7,541 nucleotides of DNA from Myxococcales bacterium (GTDB lineage Bacteria; Myxococcota; Myxococcia; Myxococcales; Anaeromyxobacteraceae), in contig JAJXSQ010000098.1 in assembly GCA_021784495.1 (NCBI GenBank), forward strand, positions 1-7,541. The letters run 5' to 3'. Position numbers and translations under genes: made by a program. Positions within the stretch are counted from its first letter, which is position 1; each line of letters begins with the position of its first letter. Positions 1 to 5,871 of the stretch are shown one piece after another. Below the pieces are notes generated by a model. That model was not told the origin of the DNA, did not search any database, and worked only from the letters and a program-made list of their open reading frames with translations.

Positions 1-1048
1 GGCGGCGCGCCAGGGCGGCGAGGCGGCGCGCCACGTCCCGGTTCCCCGGCTCGAGGGCCAGGATCCGGTCGAAGGCGGCGAGCGCGCGCGCCGTGGCCCC
101 GGCGCCGAGCGCCGCGTCGCCGGCGGCGAGCAGCGTCGCCACCGCGCGCTCCGTGAATCCGGCGGTGAAGGCGGCGGGGGCGCGGAGGAACCGGAGCAGA
201 TCCTCCGCGGGGTCGTCGAGCCCCACCTCCGCCAGCACGGCGTCGAGCGCGTCCCGGATCTCGGCGGCGCTCCCGGGCCGCAGGGCCGGGTCGACCTCGA
301 GGCAGCGCCGGAGGAGGGCGGCGAGCGCGCCGGAGACGCGGGGCTCGACCGCCCGCGGGTCGTCGTAGGCGCCCTCGAGGGAGCGGCGGAGGATGGCGGT
401 GGGGTTCGGGGCGGCGAAGGGGAGCCGCCCCGTCGAGAGCCAGTAGAGGATGGTGCCGAGCGAGAAGAGATCGCTGCGGGCGTCGGCCTCCTTCCCCTCC
501 ACGATCTCGGGCGCCATGTGGTTCGGCGACCCGACCAGCGCGCCGGTCAGGGTCATCCGCTCCTCGGAGGCGAGGATGCGGGCGATCCCGAAGTCGGCGA
601 GCTTGACCGCCGGGTGCTCGCCCTCCTGCACGAGGACGTTCTCCGGCTTCAGATCGCGGTGGATCACCCCCGCGGAGTGGGCGTGGACCAGGGCGTCGGC
701 GAGCGCCCGGCCGACGAGCAGGCCGATCTCGGGCGCGCCGAAGCCGACCTCGCGGGCGAAGGCGCGGAGGGTCCGGCCCCGCACGAACTCGGTGACCAGG
801 TAGGCCTCGGCCATGGCGTCGCCGGCGTAGTCGTAGATCTCGACGATCCCGGGGTGGGAGAGCCGGGCCACGGCGCGGGCCTCCCGGGAGAAGCGCGCCC
901 GGCTCTCCGGGGCCTCGGCGAGGTGGGGGTGGAGGAGCTTGACCGCGACCTCGCGATCGAGCGCGGTGTCGCGGCCGCGGTAGACCACGGCCATCCCGCC
1001 GCTGCCGACCTGCTCGAGCAGCTCGTAGCGTCCGACCGACCGGATCAC
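1..1048 (-). CDS. Ser/Thr protein kinase with TPR-like tail (3' end outside window)
   Basis: Eukaryote-type (Hanks) Ser/Thr kinase, expected to phosphorylate proteins in the cytoplasm; its substrate cannot be read here. Seen in the 349 residues present: glycine loop VGSGGMAVVY (14-23), catalytic lysine in VAVK (K37), alpha-C glutamate E56, catalytic loop HRDLKPEN (130-137), DFG (152-154), P+1 segment GSPNHMAPE (173-181), helix-F DLFSLG (193-198), and R257 in the RP pair that closes the lobe. The kinase domain spans about 8-270. A tail follows with one TPR-like helix pair (about 308-342), ending in the window edge. No transmembrane segment is seen in this part. The start is the GTG at 1048: the same frame hits a TGA shortly upstream, no ATG is available, and a GGAG lies 9 nt before it. 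All key catalytic residues are present, so it should be active. It lies 143 nt beyond the SDR gene on the same strand. Confidence 0.93.
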   Translation of the reverse strand, partial: MIRSVGRYELLEQVGSGGMAVVYRGRDTALDREVAVKLLHPHLAEAPESRARFSREARAVARLSHPGIVEIYDYAGDAMAEAYLVTEFVRGRTLRAFAREVGFGAPEIGLLVGRALADALVHAHSAGVIHRDLKPENVLVQEGEHPAVKLADFGIARILASEERMTLTGALVGSPNHMAPEIVEGKEADARSDLFSLGTILYWLSTGRLPFAAPNPTAILRRSLEGAYDDPRAVEPRVSGALAALLRRCLEVDPALRPGSAAEIRDALDAVLAEVGLDDPAEDLLRFLRAPAAFTAGFTERAVATLLAAGDAALGAGATARALAAFDRILALEPGNRDVARRLAALARR

Positions 1049-1083
1049 GGGGCCACGCTCCAGTGTCGTACCTCGCCCGACAT
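1045..1083 (-). other. Possible 12-residue leader ORF overlapping the kinase start
   Basis: On the minus strand an ATG at 1083 opens a 12-codon ORF (MSGEVRHWSVAP). Its TGA at 1047-1045 overlaps the kinase GTG as GTGA. It could couple kinase translation to its own. Its GAGG sits only 2 nt before the ATG, which is poor spacing, and the ORF is short enough to arise by chance. It is listed because the stop/start overlap is exact. Confidence 0.2.
1058..1061 (-). promoter_or_regulatory. Shine-Dalgarno of the kinase gene
   Basis: On the minus strand a GGAG lies 9 nt before the GTG at 1048. It supports this GTG as the kinase start, since the frame has no ATG between the upstream TGA and the glycine loop. 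Confidence 0.55.
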
Positions 1084-1169
1084 CGCCTCACATCACCGCG
1101 ACAACGGTGGCGGTCAGCGGGACCCGAACTATGACACGTCCGCCCCGGTCGCGCCCACCTTCCGCCCTG

Positions 1170-1184
1170 GGCGAGCGGCTCGCC
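1170..1184 (-). terminator. Weak hairpin after the SDR gene
   Basis: GGCGAGC, one G, then GCTCGCC forms a perfect 7-base dyad, in practice a 6-bp stem with a 3-nt loop. It begins 7 nt beyond the SDR stop. No U-tract follows on the minus strand, so it is at best a weak or Rho-assisted end, or an RNA-stabilising hairpin. Perfect dyads of this size occur easily by chance in such GC-rich DNA. Confidence 0.2.
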
Positions 1185-1191
1185 GGATCCT

Positions 1192-2274
1192 TCACCAGAC
1201 CGGCCGCGCGAGCCCCGTGACGCCCGGGAGGGCGCGGGCCGCGATCATCGCCTGGATGGTGGCCGGGATCGCCTCGGTCGAGGTGGGGTGGAGCGGCCGG
1301 AAGCCGATCGCCTGGAGACGGCTCGTGTCGTAGTAGTGGTCGGCGCTCATCCAGTGGATCGCCTCGCGGTCGATCCGCGGCACCAGGGCGCCCACCGGCT
1401 CGCCGGCGACGGCCCGCCACGCCGCCACGAGGCGCCGGTTGACCGGGTCGAGGAGGACGCGATCCGGGACGTGGCGCACCAGCCACAGGAGGAAGGCGGC
1501 GAGCCTCGACCCGGCCGGCAGCACCCGGCCTGGCCGGTACCCGAGCGCGGTGAGCGCGGTGTCGAGGTGCTCGGCGAGCGAGAGCGGCGCCTCGTCGGCG
1601 ACGTTGAACGCCCGCCCGACGACGGCGCCGTCGCTCGGGTGGTCGAGCACGTGGACCACCGCCCGCGCGACGTCGTCGAGGTGGACGAGGTGGGCCACCG
1701 GTCCGCGGCGGAGGATCGGGACGCGCGACTTGCGCTGGTTGAAGAGGGCCACGAGCGCGAGCGCCCGGACCGGACCGCCCCGGAGCGTCGGGCCATACAT
1801 CAGCGCGGGGCGCAGGACGACGAGCGGCGCGCCGGCGCGGAAGGCGGCCCAGCTCCGCCGCTCGGCCTGCCAGCGGATCCGCTCCGACGCCGTCCGGGGC
1901 GCCTTGAGCTCGCCCTCCCGGCAGGGGAGGTTCCGGGGGCGCCCGTAGACCGCGCAGGACGAGACGTGGACGAGCCGCGCGGCGCCGACCGCGTCCGCGA
2001 GCCGGGCCGCGCTGGCGGCCGCCGCCGACTCGGCGTCGGCGCGGAGCCGCTCGTCGAGATCGCGCGGCGTGCGCAGCCCGAGGTGGACCACCGCCCGGGC
2101 GCGGAGCGCGCCCGGCGGGGCGGCGGCGCTCCCATCCGCCCGGACCGGCACGTGGGTGGTCGCCCAGCCCACCGCGCGGAGGGCGGCCGCGACCGCGTCG
2201 AGGAGCGCGCCCGGCGTCCCGGTCAGGAGCGCCCGCCGCTCCGGGGGGGCGCGCAGCGGGAGGGTCGGGGCCAC
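1192..2274 (-). CDS. Extended-SDR / NAD-dependent epimerase-like protein with degenerate active site
   Basis: A 360-residue protein of the extended short-chain dehydrogenase (epimerase / 3-beta-HSD) type, probably cytoplasmic; substrate unknown. Seen: N-terminal nucleotide-binding turn LLTGTPGALL (16-25), VHLGL near the end of the next strand, VSSCAVYG (104-111) with the catalytic-type serine, RPALMYGP, and LVHLDDVARAV with FNVADE (substrate-side motifs of the family). The C-terminal half ends with a typical YDTSRLQAIGF stretch. The YxxxK site aligns to SERIR (130-134), so Tyr is Ser130 and Lys is Arg134. The third glycine of GxxGxxG is Leu25. It may therefore be an atypical or non-catalytic nucleotide-binding SDR. 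The start is GTG 2274, 17 nt after the lon stop, with GGAGG only 3 nt before it; no other good start precedes the Rossmann strand. Probably cotranscribed with lon. Confidence 0.85.
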   Translation of the reverse strand: MAPTLPLRAPPERRALLTGTPGALLDAVAAALRAVGWATTHVPVRADGSAAAPPGALRARAVVHLGLRTPRDLDERLRADAESAAAASAARLADAVGAARLVHVSSCAVYGRPRNLPCREGELKAPRTASERIRWQAERRSWAAFRAGAPLVVLRPALMYGPTLRGGPVRALALVALFNQRKSRVPILRRGPVAHLVHLDDVARAVVHVLDHPSDGAVVGRAFNVADEAPLSLAEHLDTALTALGYRPGRVLPAGSRLAAFLLWLVRHVPDRVLLDPVNRRLVAAWRAVAGEPVGALVPRIDREAIHWMSADHYYDTSRLQAIGFRPLHPTSTEAIPATIQAMIAARALPGVTGLARPVW

Positions 2275-2291
2275 GCGCCTCCGCCGTGGCC

Positions 2292-4805
2292 CTAGGCGCG
2301 AGCCTCGCCGGTGCCCTTCTTCGCCCCCTCCGCTGTGGGCGGCTCGATCGCCGGCGAAGCGGGATCGGAGGCCGGCGGCGGCGCGGGGGGCTTGCGACCC
2401 ACCGGGCTCTCCTCCATGGCCGCGGCGAGCACCTCCTCCATGTGGGTGGCGAAGACGAACTCGAGCTCCTTGCGGGCCTGCTCCGGGACATCCACCAGAT
2501 CCTTCTCGCAGCGCGCCGGCATGATCACCCGCTTGATCCCCGCGCGGTGGGCGGCCAGCACCTTCTCCTTGATGCCGCCGACCGGGAGCACCAGCCCCCG
2601 GAGGGTGACCTCGCCGGTCATCGCCACGTCGGAGCGGACGCGGATGCCGGTGAGCAGGGAGACGAGCGCCGTGAGGATGGTCACGCCCGCGGACGGACCG
2701 TCCTTGGGGATCGATCCCGCCGGGAAGTGGATGTGGATGTCGGTCTTCTCGAGGAAGTTCGAAGGGATCCCGAGGGTCTCGGCCTTCGAGCGCAGGTAGC
2801 TGAGCGCCGCCTGGGCCGACTCCTTCATCACGTCGCCGAGCTGTCCGGTGAGGGTGAGCGAGCCCTTCCCGGTCATCCGGGTCGCCTCGATGAAGAGGAT
2901 GTCGCCGCCGGCCGCGGTCCAGGCGAGCCCGGTGGCGACGCCGGGGATCTCGGTGCGCTCCGCCGTCTCGTCGTAGAACTTCTCGGGCCCGAGCATCTCG
3001 GCGAGGTCGGCCTCCTCGATGACCCGCCGGCTCCCCGCCGTCACCTTGCCGCCCGCGACCTCGACCGCGATCGCCCGGCAGACGTCGGCGATGCGCCGCT
3101 CCATGCTCCGCACCCCGGCCTCGCGGGTGTAGCCGATCACGATCTTGATGATCGCCTTCTCGGAGAGCTCCACCGTGTCGGGGCTCAGGCCGTGCTCGCG
3201 GAGCTGCTTGGGGATGAGGTGGGTGACCGCGATCTTGACCTTCTCCTCGAAGGTGTAGCCGGGGAGCTCCAGGATCTCCATCCGGTCCCGCAGCGGCCCG
3301 GGGACGGGATCGAGGAGGTTGGCGGTCGCGATGAACATCACCTTCGAGAGGTCGTAGGCGACGTCGAGGTAGTGGTCGGAGAAGCTGTTGTTCTGCTCGG
3401 GATCGAGGACCTCGAGGAGCGCCGCGCTCGGGTCTCCGCGGAAGTCGGCGCCGAGCTTGTCGATCTCGTCGAGCATCATCACCGGGTTGGTGGTCCCGGC
3501 CTTCTTCATCGACTGGATGATCCGGCCGGGGAGGGCGCCGACGTAGGTGCGCCGGTGGCCGCGGATCTCCGCCTCGTCCCGCACCCCGCCCAGGCTGAGG
3601 CGGACGAACTTGCGGCCGGTGGCGCGGGCGATCGACTGGCCCAGGGAGGTCTTGCCGACGCCGGGCGGCCCGACGAGGCAGAGGATCGGCCCCCGCATGT
3701 CGTTCTTCAGCTTCCGGACCGCCAGGTACTCGAGGATCCGCTTCTTGATCTTCTGGAGCCCGTAGTGATCGGCGTCGAGCACCGAGCGCGCGTTCTCGAT
3801 GTCGAGGTTGTCGTCGGTCCGCTTCGACCAGGGCAGGTCGGCGATCCAGTCGAGGTAGGTCCGCGCGACCGTGTACTCGGAGCTGGCGGTGGGGATGCTC
3901 TTGAGGCGGTTGAGCTCCTTCTGCGCGACCTTCTCCACCTCGGGCGGGAGGCCGGCCTTCTTGAGCCGCTCCTGCAGCTCGTCCAGCTCCTCCTCCTCCT
4001 CGCCGAGCTCGCCCAGCTCCTCCTTGATCGCCTTGAGCTGCTGGCGGAGGTAGTACTCGCGCTGCGTCTTCGACATCTCGCCCTTCACGGCGGAGTCGAT
4101 CTTGTTGGAGAGCTTCAGGATCTCGCGCTTGCGGTTCAGGAGCTCGAGGACCAGCTTCATCCGCGCCTTGAGGTCGACCGTCTCGAGGACCTGCTGCTTC
4201 TCCTCGATCGGCACGTCGACGTTGGCGGCGATGAGGTCGGCGAGGTGGCCGGGGTGGGTGATCGACTCCACCAGCTCGGTCGCGGCCGCGGGGAGCTCGG
4301 GCATCAGCTCGATCACCTCGCGCGCCAGCTTCTTCAGGTTGATCGCCAGCGCCTCGACCTCGACGTCGTCGGTGCTCGTCTGGTCCTCGACCGGGTCGAT
4401 CCGCGCCTTCAGGTAGGGGGACTCCTGCACCAGCTCGACCACCTGGAAGCGCGCGAGCCCCTGGACGACGAGCGAGTAGTTGTCCTCTCCCATCTTGAGC
4501 AGCTTCACCACCCGGGCCACGGTCCCCACCGGGTAGAGATCGGCCGCCCCGGGATCCTCCTCCTCGGCCTTCCGCTGGGTCACCACGCCGATCACCTGCT
4601 CGTCGCGGACGGCGTCCTTGATGAGCGCGATGGTCTTGGCCCGCCCGACCGCCAGCGGCAGCACGCCGCCCGGGAAGAAGACCGAGTTGCGCAGCGGCAG
4701 GATCGGCAGGACGGCGGGGATGTCCTCCCGGTTGATGAGCCCCGGGGGCGCCATCGCGGGCGCGACCTGCGCCCCGGCGGCGACCTTCTTCTCCTTCTCG
4801 GACAT
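2292..4805 (-). CDS. lon: ATP-dependent Lon protease (LonA type)
   Basis: Cytoplasmic homo-oligomeric AAA+ serine protease that unfolds and degrades misfolded and short-lived regulatory proteins. It has 837 residues, somewhat longer than E. coli Lon (784). Seen in order: short Ala/Pro-rich lead; Lon N domain starting at LPILPLRNSVFFPGG (33-47) and running to about 230; charged helical neck with five glutamates in a row (269-273); AAA+ module with Walker A GPPGVGKT (379-386), Walker B MMLDE (D446, E447), arginine finger R508 in RDRME, and sensor-2 R566 in AGVRSME; then the protease domain from about 615 with catalytic Ser705 in DGPSAG and Lys748 in GGIKEK, 43 residues apart as in E. coli (S679/K722). 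A Pro/Ala/Ser-rich tail of about 40 residues ends the protein. The start is ATG 4805, with AGGAG 6 nt upstream. Intact and expected to be active. Myxobacteria have two lon genes (lonV, lonD); which one this would match cannot be told here. Confidence 0.98.
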   Translation of the reverse strand: MSEKEKKVAAGAQVAPAMAPPGLINREDIPAVLPILPLRNSVFFPGGVLPLAVGRAKTIALIKDAVRDEQVIGVVTQRKAEEEDPGAADLYPVGTVARVVKLLKMGEDNYSLVVQGLARFQVVELVQESPYLKARIDPVEDQTSTDDVEVEALAINLKKLAREVIELMPELPAAATELVESITHPGHLADLIAANVDVPIEEKQQVLETVDLKARMKLVLELLNRKREILKLSNKIDSAVKGEMSKTQREYYLRQQLKAIKEELGELGEEEEELDELQERLKKAGLPPEVEKVAQKELNRLKSIPTASSEYTVARTYLDWIADLPWSKRTDDNLDIENARSVLDADHYGLQKIKKRILEYLAVRKLKNDMRGPILCLVGPPGVGKTSLGQSIARATGRKFVRLSLGGVRDEAEIRGHRRTYVGALPGRIIQSMKKAGTTNPVMMLDEIDKLGADFRGDPSAALLEVLDPEQNNSFSDHYLDVAYDLSKVMFIATANLLDPVPGPLRDRMEILELPGYTFEEKVKIAVTHLIPKQLREHGLSPDTVELSEKAIIKIVIGYTREAGVRSMERRIADVCRAIAVEVAGGKVTAGSRRVIEEADLAEMLGPEKFYDETAERTEIPGVATGLAWTAAGGDILFIEATRMTGKGSLTLTGQLGDVMKESAQAALSYLRSKAETLGIPSNFLEKTDIHIHFPAGSIPKDGPSAGVTILTALVSLLTGIRVRSDVAMTGEVTLRGLVLPVGGIKEKVLAAHRAGIKRVIMPARCEKDLVDVPEQARKELEFVFATHMEEVLAAAMEESPVGRKPPAPPPASDPASPAIEPPTAEGAKKGTGEARA

Positions 4806-4811
4806 CGCGCT

Positions 4812-4816
4812 CTCCT
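4812..4816 (-). promoter_or_regulatory. Shine-Dalgarno of lon
   Basis: AGGAG on the minus strand, within GAGGAGAG, 6 nt before ATG 4805. It fixes the lon start against the open frame, which runs on upstream without a stop to 5873. Confidence 0.75.
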
Positions 4817-4847
4817 CGGGCCGCAGCGGCCGGCGACCCACGCATAG

Positions 4848-4876
4848 GGGATACCGGGGCGGCGGCGGCTTGGCAA
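4848..4876 (-). promoter_or_regulatory. Candidate sigma-70-type promoter of lon
   Basis: On the minus strand TTGCCA (4876-4871), a 17-nt spacer, then TATCCC (4853-4848). This puts the transcript start near 4841, with a leader of about 36 nt before the lon ATG. The -35 is good and the -10 is weak (TAT then CCC). A CCCCTATG overlapping the -10 resembles a heat-shock (sigma-32) -10, but the spacing to the -35 is then about 19, longer than the usual sigma-32 range. Confidence 0.45.
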
Positions 4877-4886
4877 CTGCCGTTGC
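4873..4886. repeat. Short inverted repeat over the lon -35 box
   Basis: GCAAC, TGCC, GTTGC: 5-bp arms with a 4-nt centre. It overlaps the lon -35 and lies between the two divergent promoters, so it could be an operator. It does not match CIRCE (TTAGCACTC-N9-GAGTGCTAA) or the HspR HAIR site. The arms are short; chance is possible. Confidence 0.3.
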
Positions 4887-4925
4887 GCGCCGTCGCCCGC
4901 GCGGCGGGGCGCGGCGGCCCGGCGT

Positions 4926-4954
4926 TTGACCGGTGGGCGGGGGGCCGTTAGCAT
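4926..4954 (+). promoter_or_regulatory. Candidate sigma-70-type promoter of the phosphoesterase gene
   Basis: TTGACC (4926-4931), a 17-nt spacer, then TAGCAT (4949-4954). This matches 5 of 6 bases of the -35 consensus and 4 of 6 of the -10, at ideal spacing, in a region otherwise almost free of A and T. The transcript would start near 4961. It also explains the only in-frame TTG as part of a -35 box and not a start codon. Confidence 0.6.
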
Positions 4955-4971
4955 CGAGCCCACCCAGCACC

Positions 4972-4976
4972 GGGAG
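4972..4976 (+). promoter_or_regulatory. Shine-Dalgarno before a non-standard start
   Basis: GGGAG lies 6 nt before the ATC at 4983, where the family's N-terminus should begin. It points to initiation at 4983 even though no ATG, GTG or TTG is there. Confidence 0.5.
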
Positions 4977-4982
4977 CCCGCC

Positions 4983-5822
4983 ATCGTCCGGATCGGCCAC
5001 ATCAGCGACGTCCACCTGGCCGACCGCTCCAGGTACCCGCGCCACGGCATCACCGCGCGCGACTGCGAGCGCCACTCGGCGCGGCTCGCCCGCGATCTCC
5101 TCGAGGCGCTGCTCGAGGTCGGCGTGGATCACCTCGTGGTGACCGGTGACCTGACGCTCTCGGGCGAACCCCGCGAGTTCGAGCGGGCCGCCGAGCTCCT
5201 GCGCCCGTGGGCCGACGCCGGGCGGCTCACGGTGGTCCCCGGGAACCACGACGTCTGGACCGAGAGCGCGCTCGACGCCGCCCGGTTCCTCCGGGCGATC
5301 GGCGCCGACGGGCGCGGGATGCGGCGCCCGGCCCCGACCTACCCCCACGTCGCCCCGGTCGGCGACGACGTGGTCCTGGTGGGGCTCGACAGCGCCCGCT
5401 GGGGAGAGGACCCGCGCGCCACCGCCGGCCGGCTCGGCGGGGAGCAGCTGCGGACGGCGCGGGAGCTCTGCCGCGCGCACCAGATGGAGGGGCGCGCCAC
5501 CATCCTCGCGCTCCACCACCACCTGGTGCTCCCGCGCGAGCGGATCCCCTCCGACCGGGCGACGTCGCGGATGCCGCTCGCCGACGCCGATCAGGTCATC
5601 CGGCTCGTCGCCGATCTCCCCGTCGCCGCCGTCCTCCACGGCCATCGCCACTGCGCCTTCCGCGTCGACGTCCCGGGGCCGGAGCGGCCGACCCCGGTGC
5701 TCTGCGCCGGCTCGGTGTCGCGCGCGTCCGACGAGCCGGTGCGGCGCGCCCGCGCCTTCGTCTACCAGTTCGACGCGGGCGGGCTCCACGGCGTCGAGGC
5801 GCTGGTGGCCGGGACGGCCTGA
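4983..5822 (+). CDS. Calcineurin-like metallophosphoesterase
   Basis: Cytoplasmic two-metal phosphoesterase of the Metallophos superfamily, in the size range and style of CpdA / Icc-type (class III) cyclic-nucleotide phosphodiesterases. The real substrate is not known. Counting from codon 4983, the full metal-binding set is seen: ISDVHL (D9, H11), TGDLTLSGE (D56), PGNHDVW (N88, H89), LALHHHL (178-180), and LHGHRH (H221, H223). No signal peptide or membrane helix. The length is 279 residues. The start is the open question: the protein should begin about two residues before RIGHISDVHL, where the codon is ATC, not ATG. The only usual in-frame start upstream is TTG 4926, which has no Shine-Dalgarno and forms a -35 box. 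I therefore place the start at 4983 with moderate confidence; 4926 would add 19 residues. It is divergent from lon and 49 nt ahead of the next gene. Confidence 0.9.
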   Translation: MVRIGHISDVHLADRSRYPRHGITARDCERHSARLARDLLEALLEVGVDHLVVTGDLTLSGEPREFERAAELLRPWADAGRLTVVPGNHDVWTESALDAARFLRAIGADGRGMRRPAPTYPHVAPVGDDVVLVGLDSARWGEDPRATAGRLGGEQLRTARELCRAHQMEGRATILALHHHLVLPRERIPSDRATSRMPLADADQVIRLVADLPVAAVLHGHRHCAFRVDVPGPERPTPVLCAGSVSRASDEPVRRARAFVYQFDAGGLHGVEALVAGTA

Positions 5823-5834
5823 CCGTCGCCCGCC

Positions 5835-5864
5835 TTGCCGCTCGCCGCCCGCGCGAGGTATCCC
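5835..5864 (+). promoter_or_regulatory. Candidate promoter of the membrane-anchored gene, giving a leaderless mRNA
   Basis: TTGCCG (5835-5840), an 18-nt spacer, then TATCCC (5859-5864), much like the lon promoter; both include the 8-mer GGTATCCC. Only 7 nt separate the -10 from ATG 5872, so transcription would start at or next to the ATG. A GAGG at 5855-5858 lies 13 nt before the ATG, too far to be a good Shine-Dalgarno. The gene may also be read from the phosphoesterase promoter. Confidence 0.35.
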
Positions 5865-5871
5865 TGGATCC

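Noticed and set aside
1049..1191. Search for a kinase promoter in the gap after the SDR gene.
   Set aside because: CATAGT and TACGAC on the minus strand were considered as -10 boxes, but neither has a credible -35 at 16-18 nt, so no promoter is called.
3987..4001. CTC trinucleotide run (GAG x5 on the minus strand), resembling a strong internal Shine-Dalgarno.
   Set aside because: It encodes glutamates in the charged helical neck of Lon and no suitable start codon lies at the right distance; coding composition explains it.
1192..4845. A 1217-codon minus-strand frame joining the SDR gene to a frame across lon, suggesting a fusion.
   Set aside because: Its first two thirds are lon read out of frame (Arg/Gly/Pro-rich, no motifs). 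Only the last 360 codons are real, from GTG 2274.
2286..4847. An 853-codon open frame on the plus strand, opposite almost all of lon.
   Set aside because: It mirrors lon codon bias in GC-rich DNA. Its product is a monotonous Leu/Asp/Gly/Arg/Val/Glu mixture with no motif, while the minus strand encodes an unmistakable Lon.
4926..4928. TTG as start of the phosphoesterase.
   Set aside because: No Shine-Dalgarno; it forms the -35 box of a well-spaced promoter; the extra 19 residues do not fit the usual short N-terminus of the family. Kept as the alternative.
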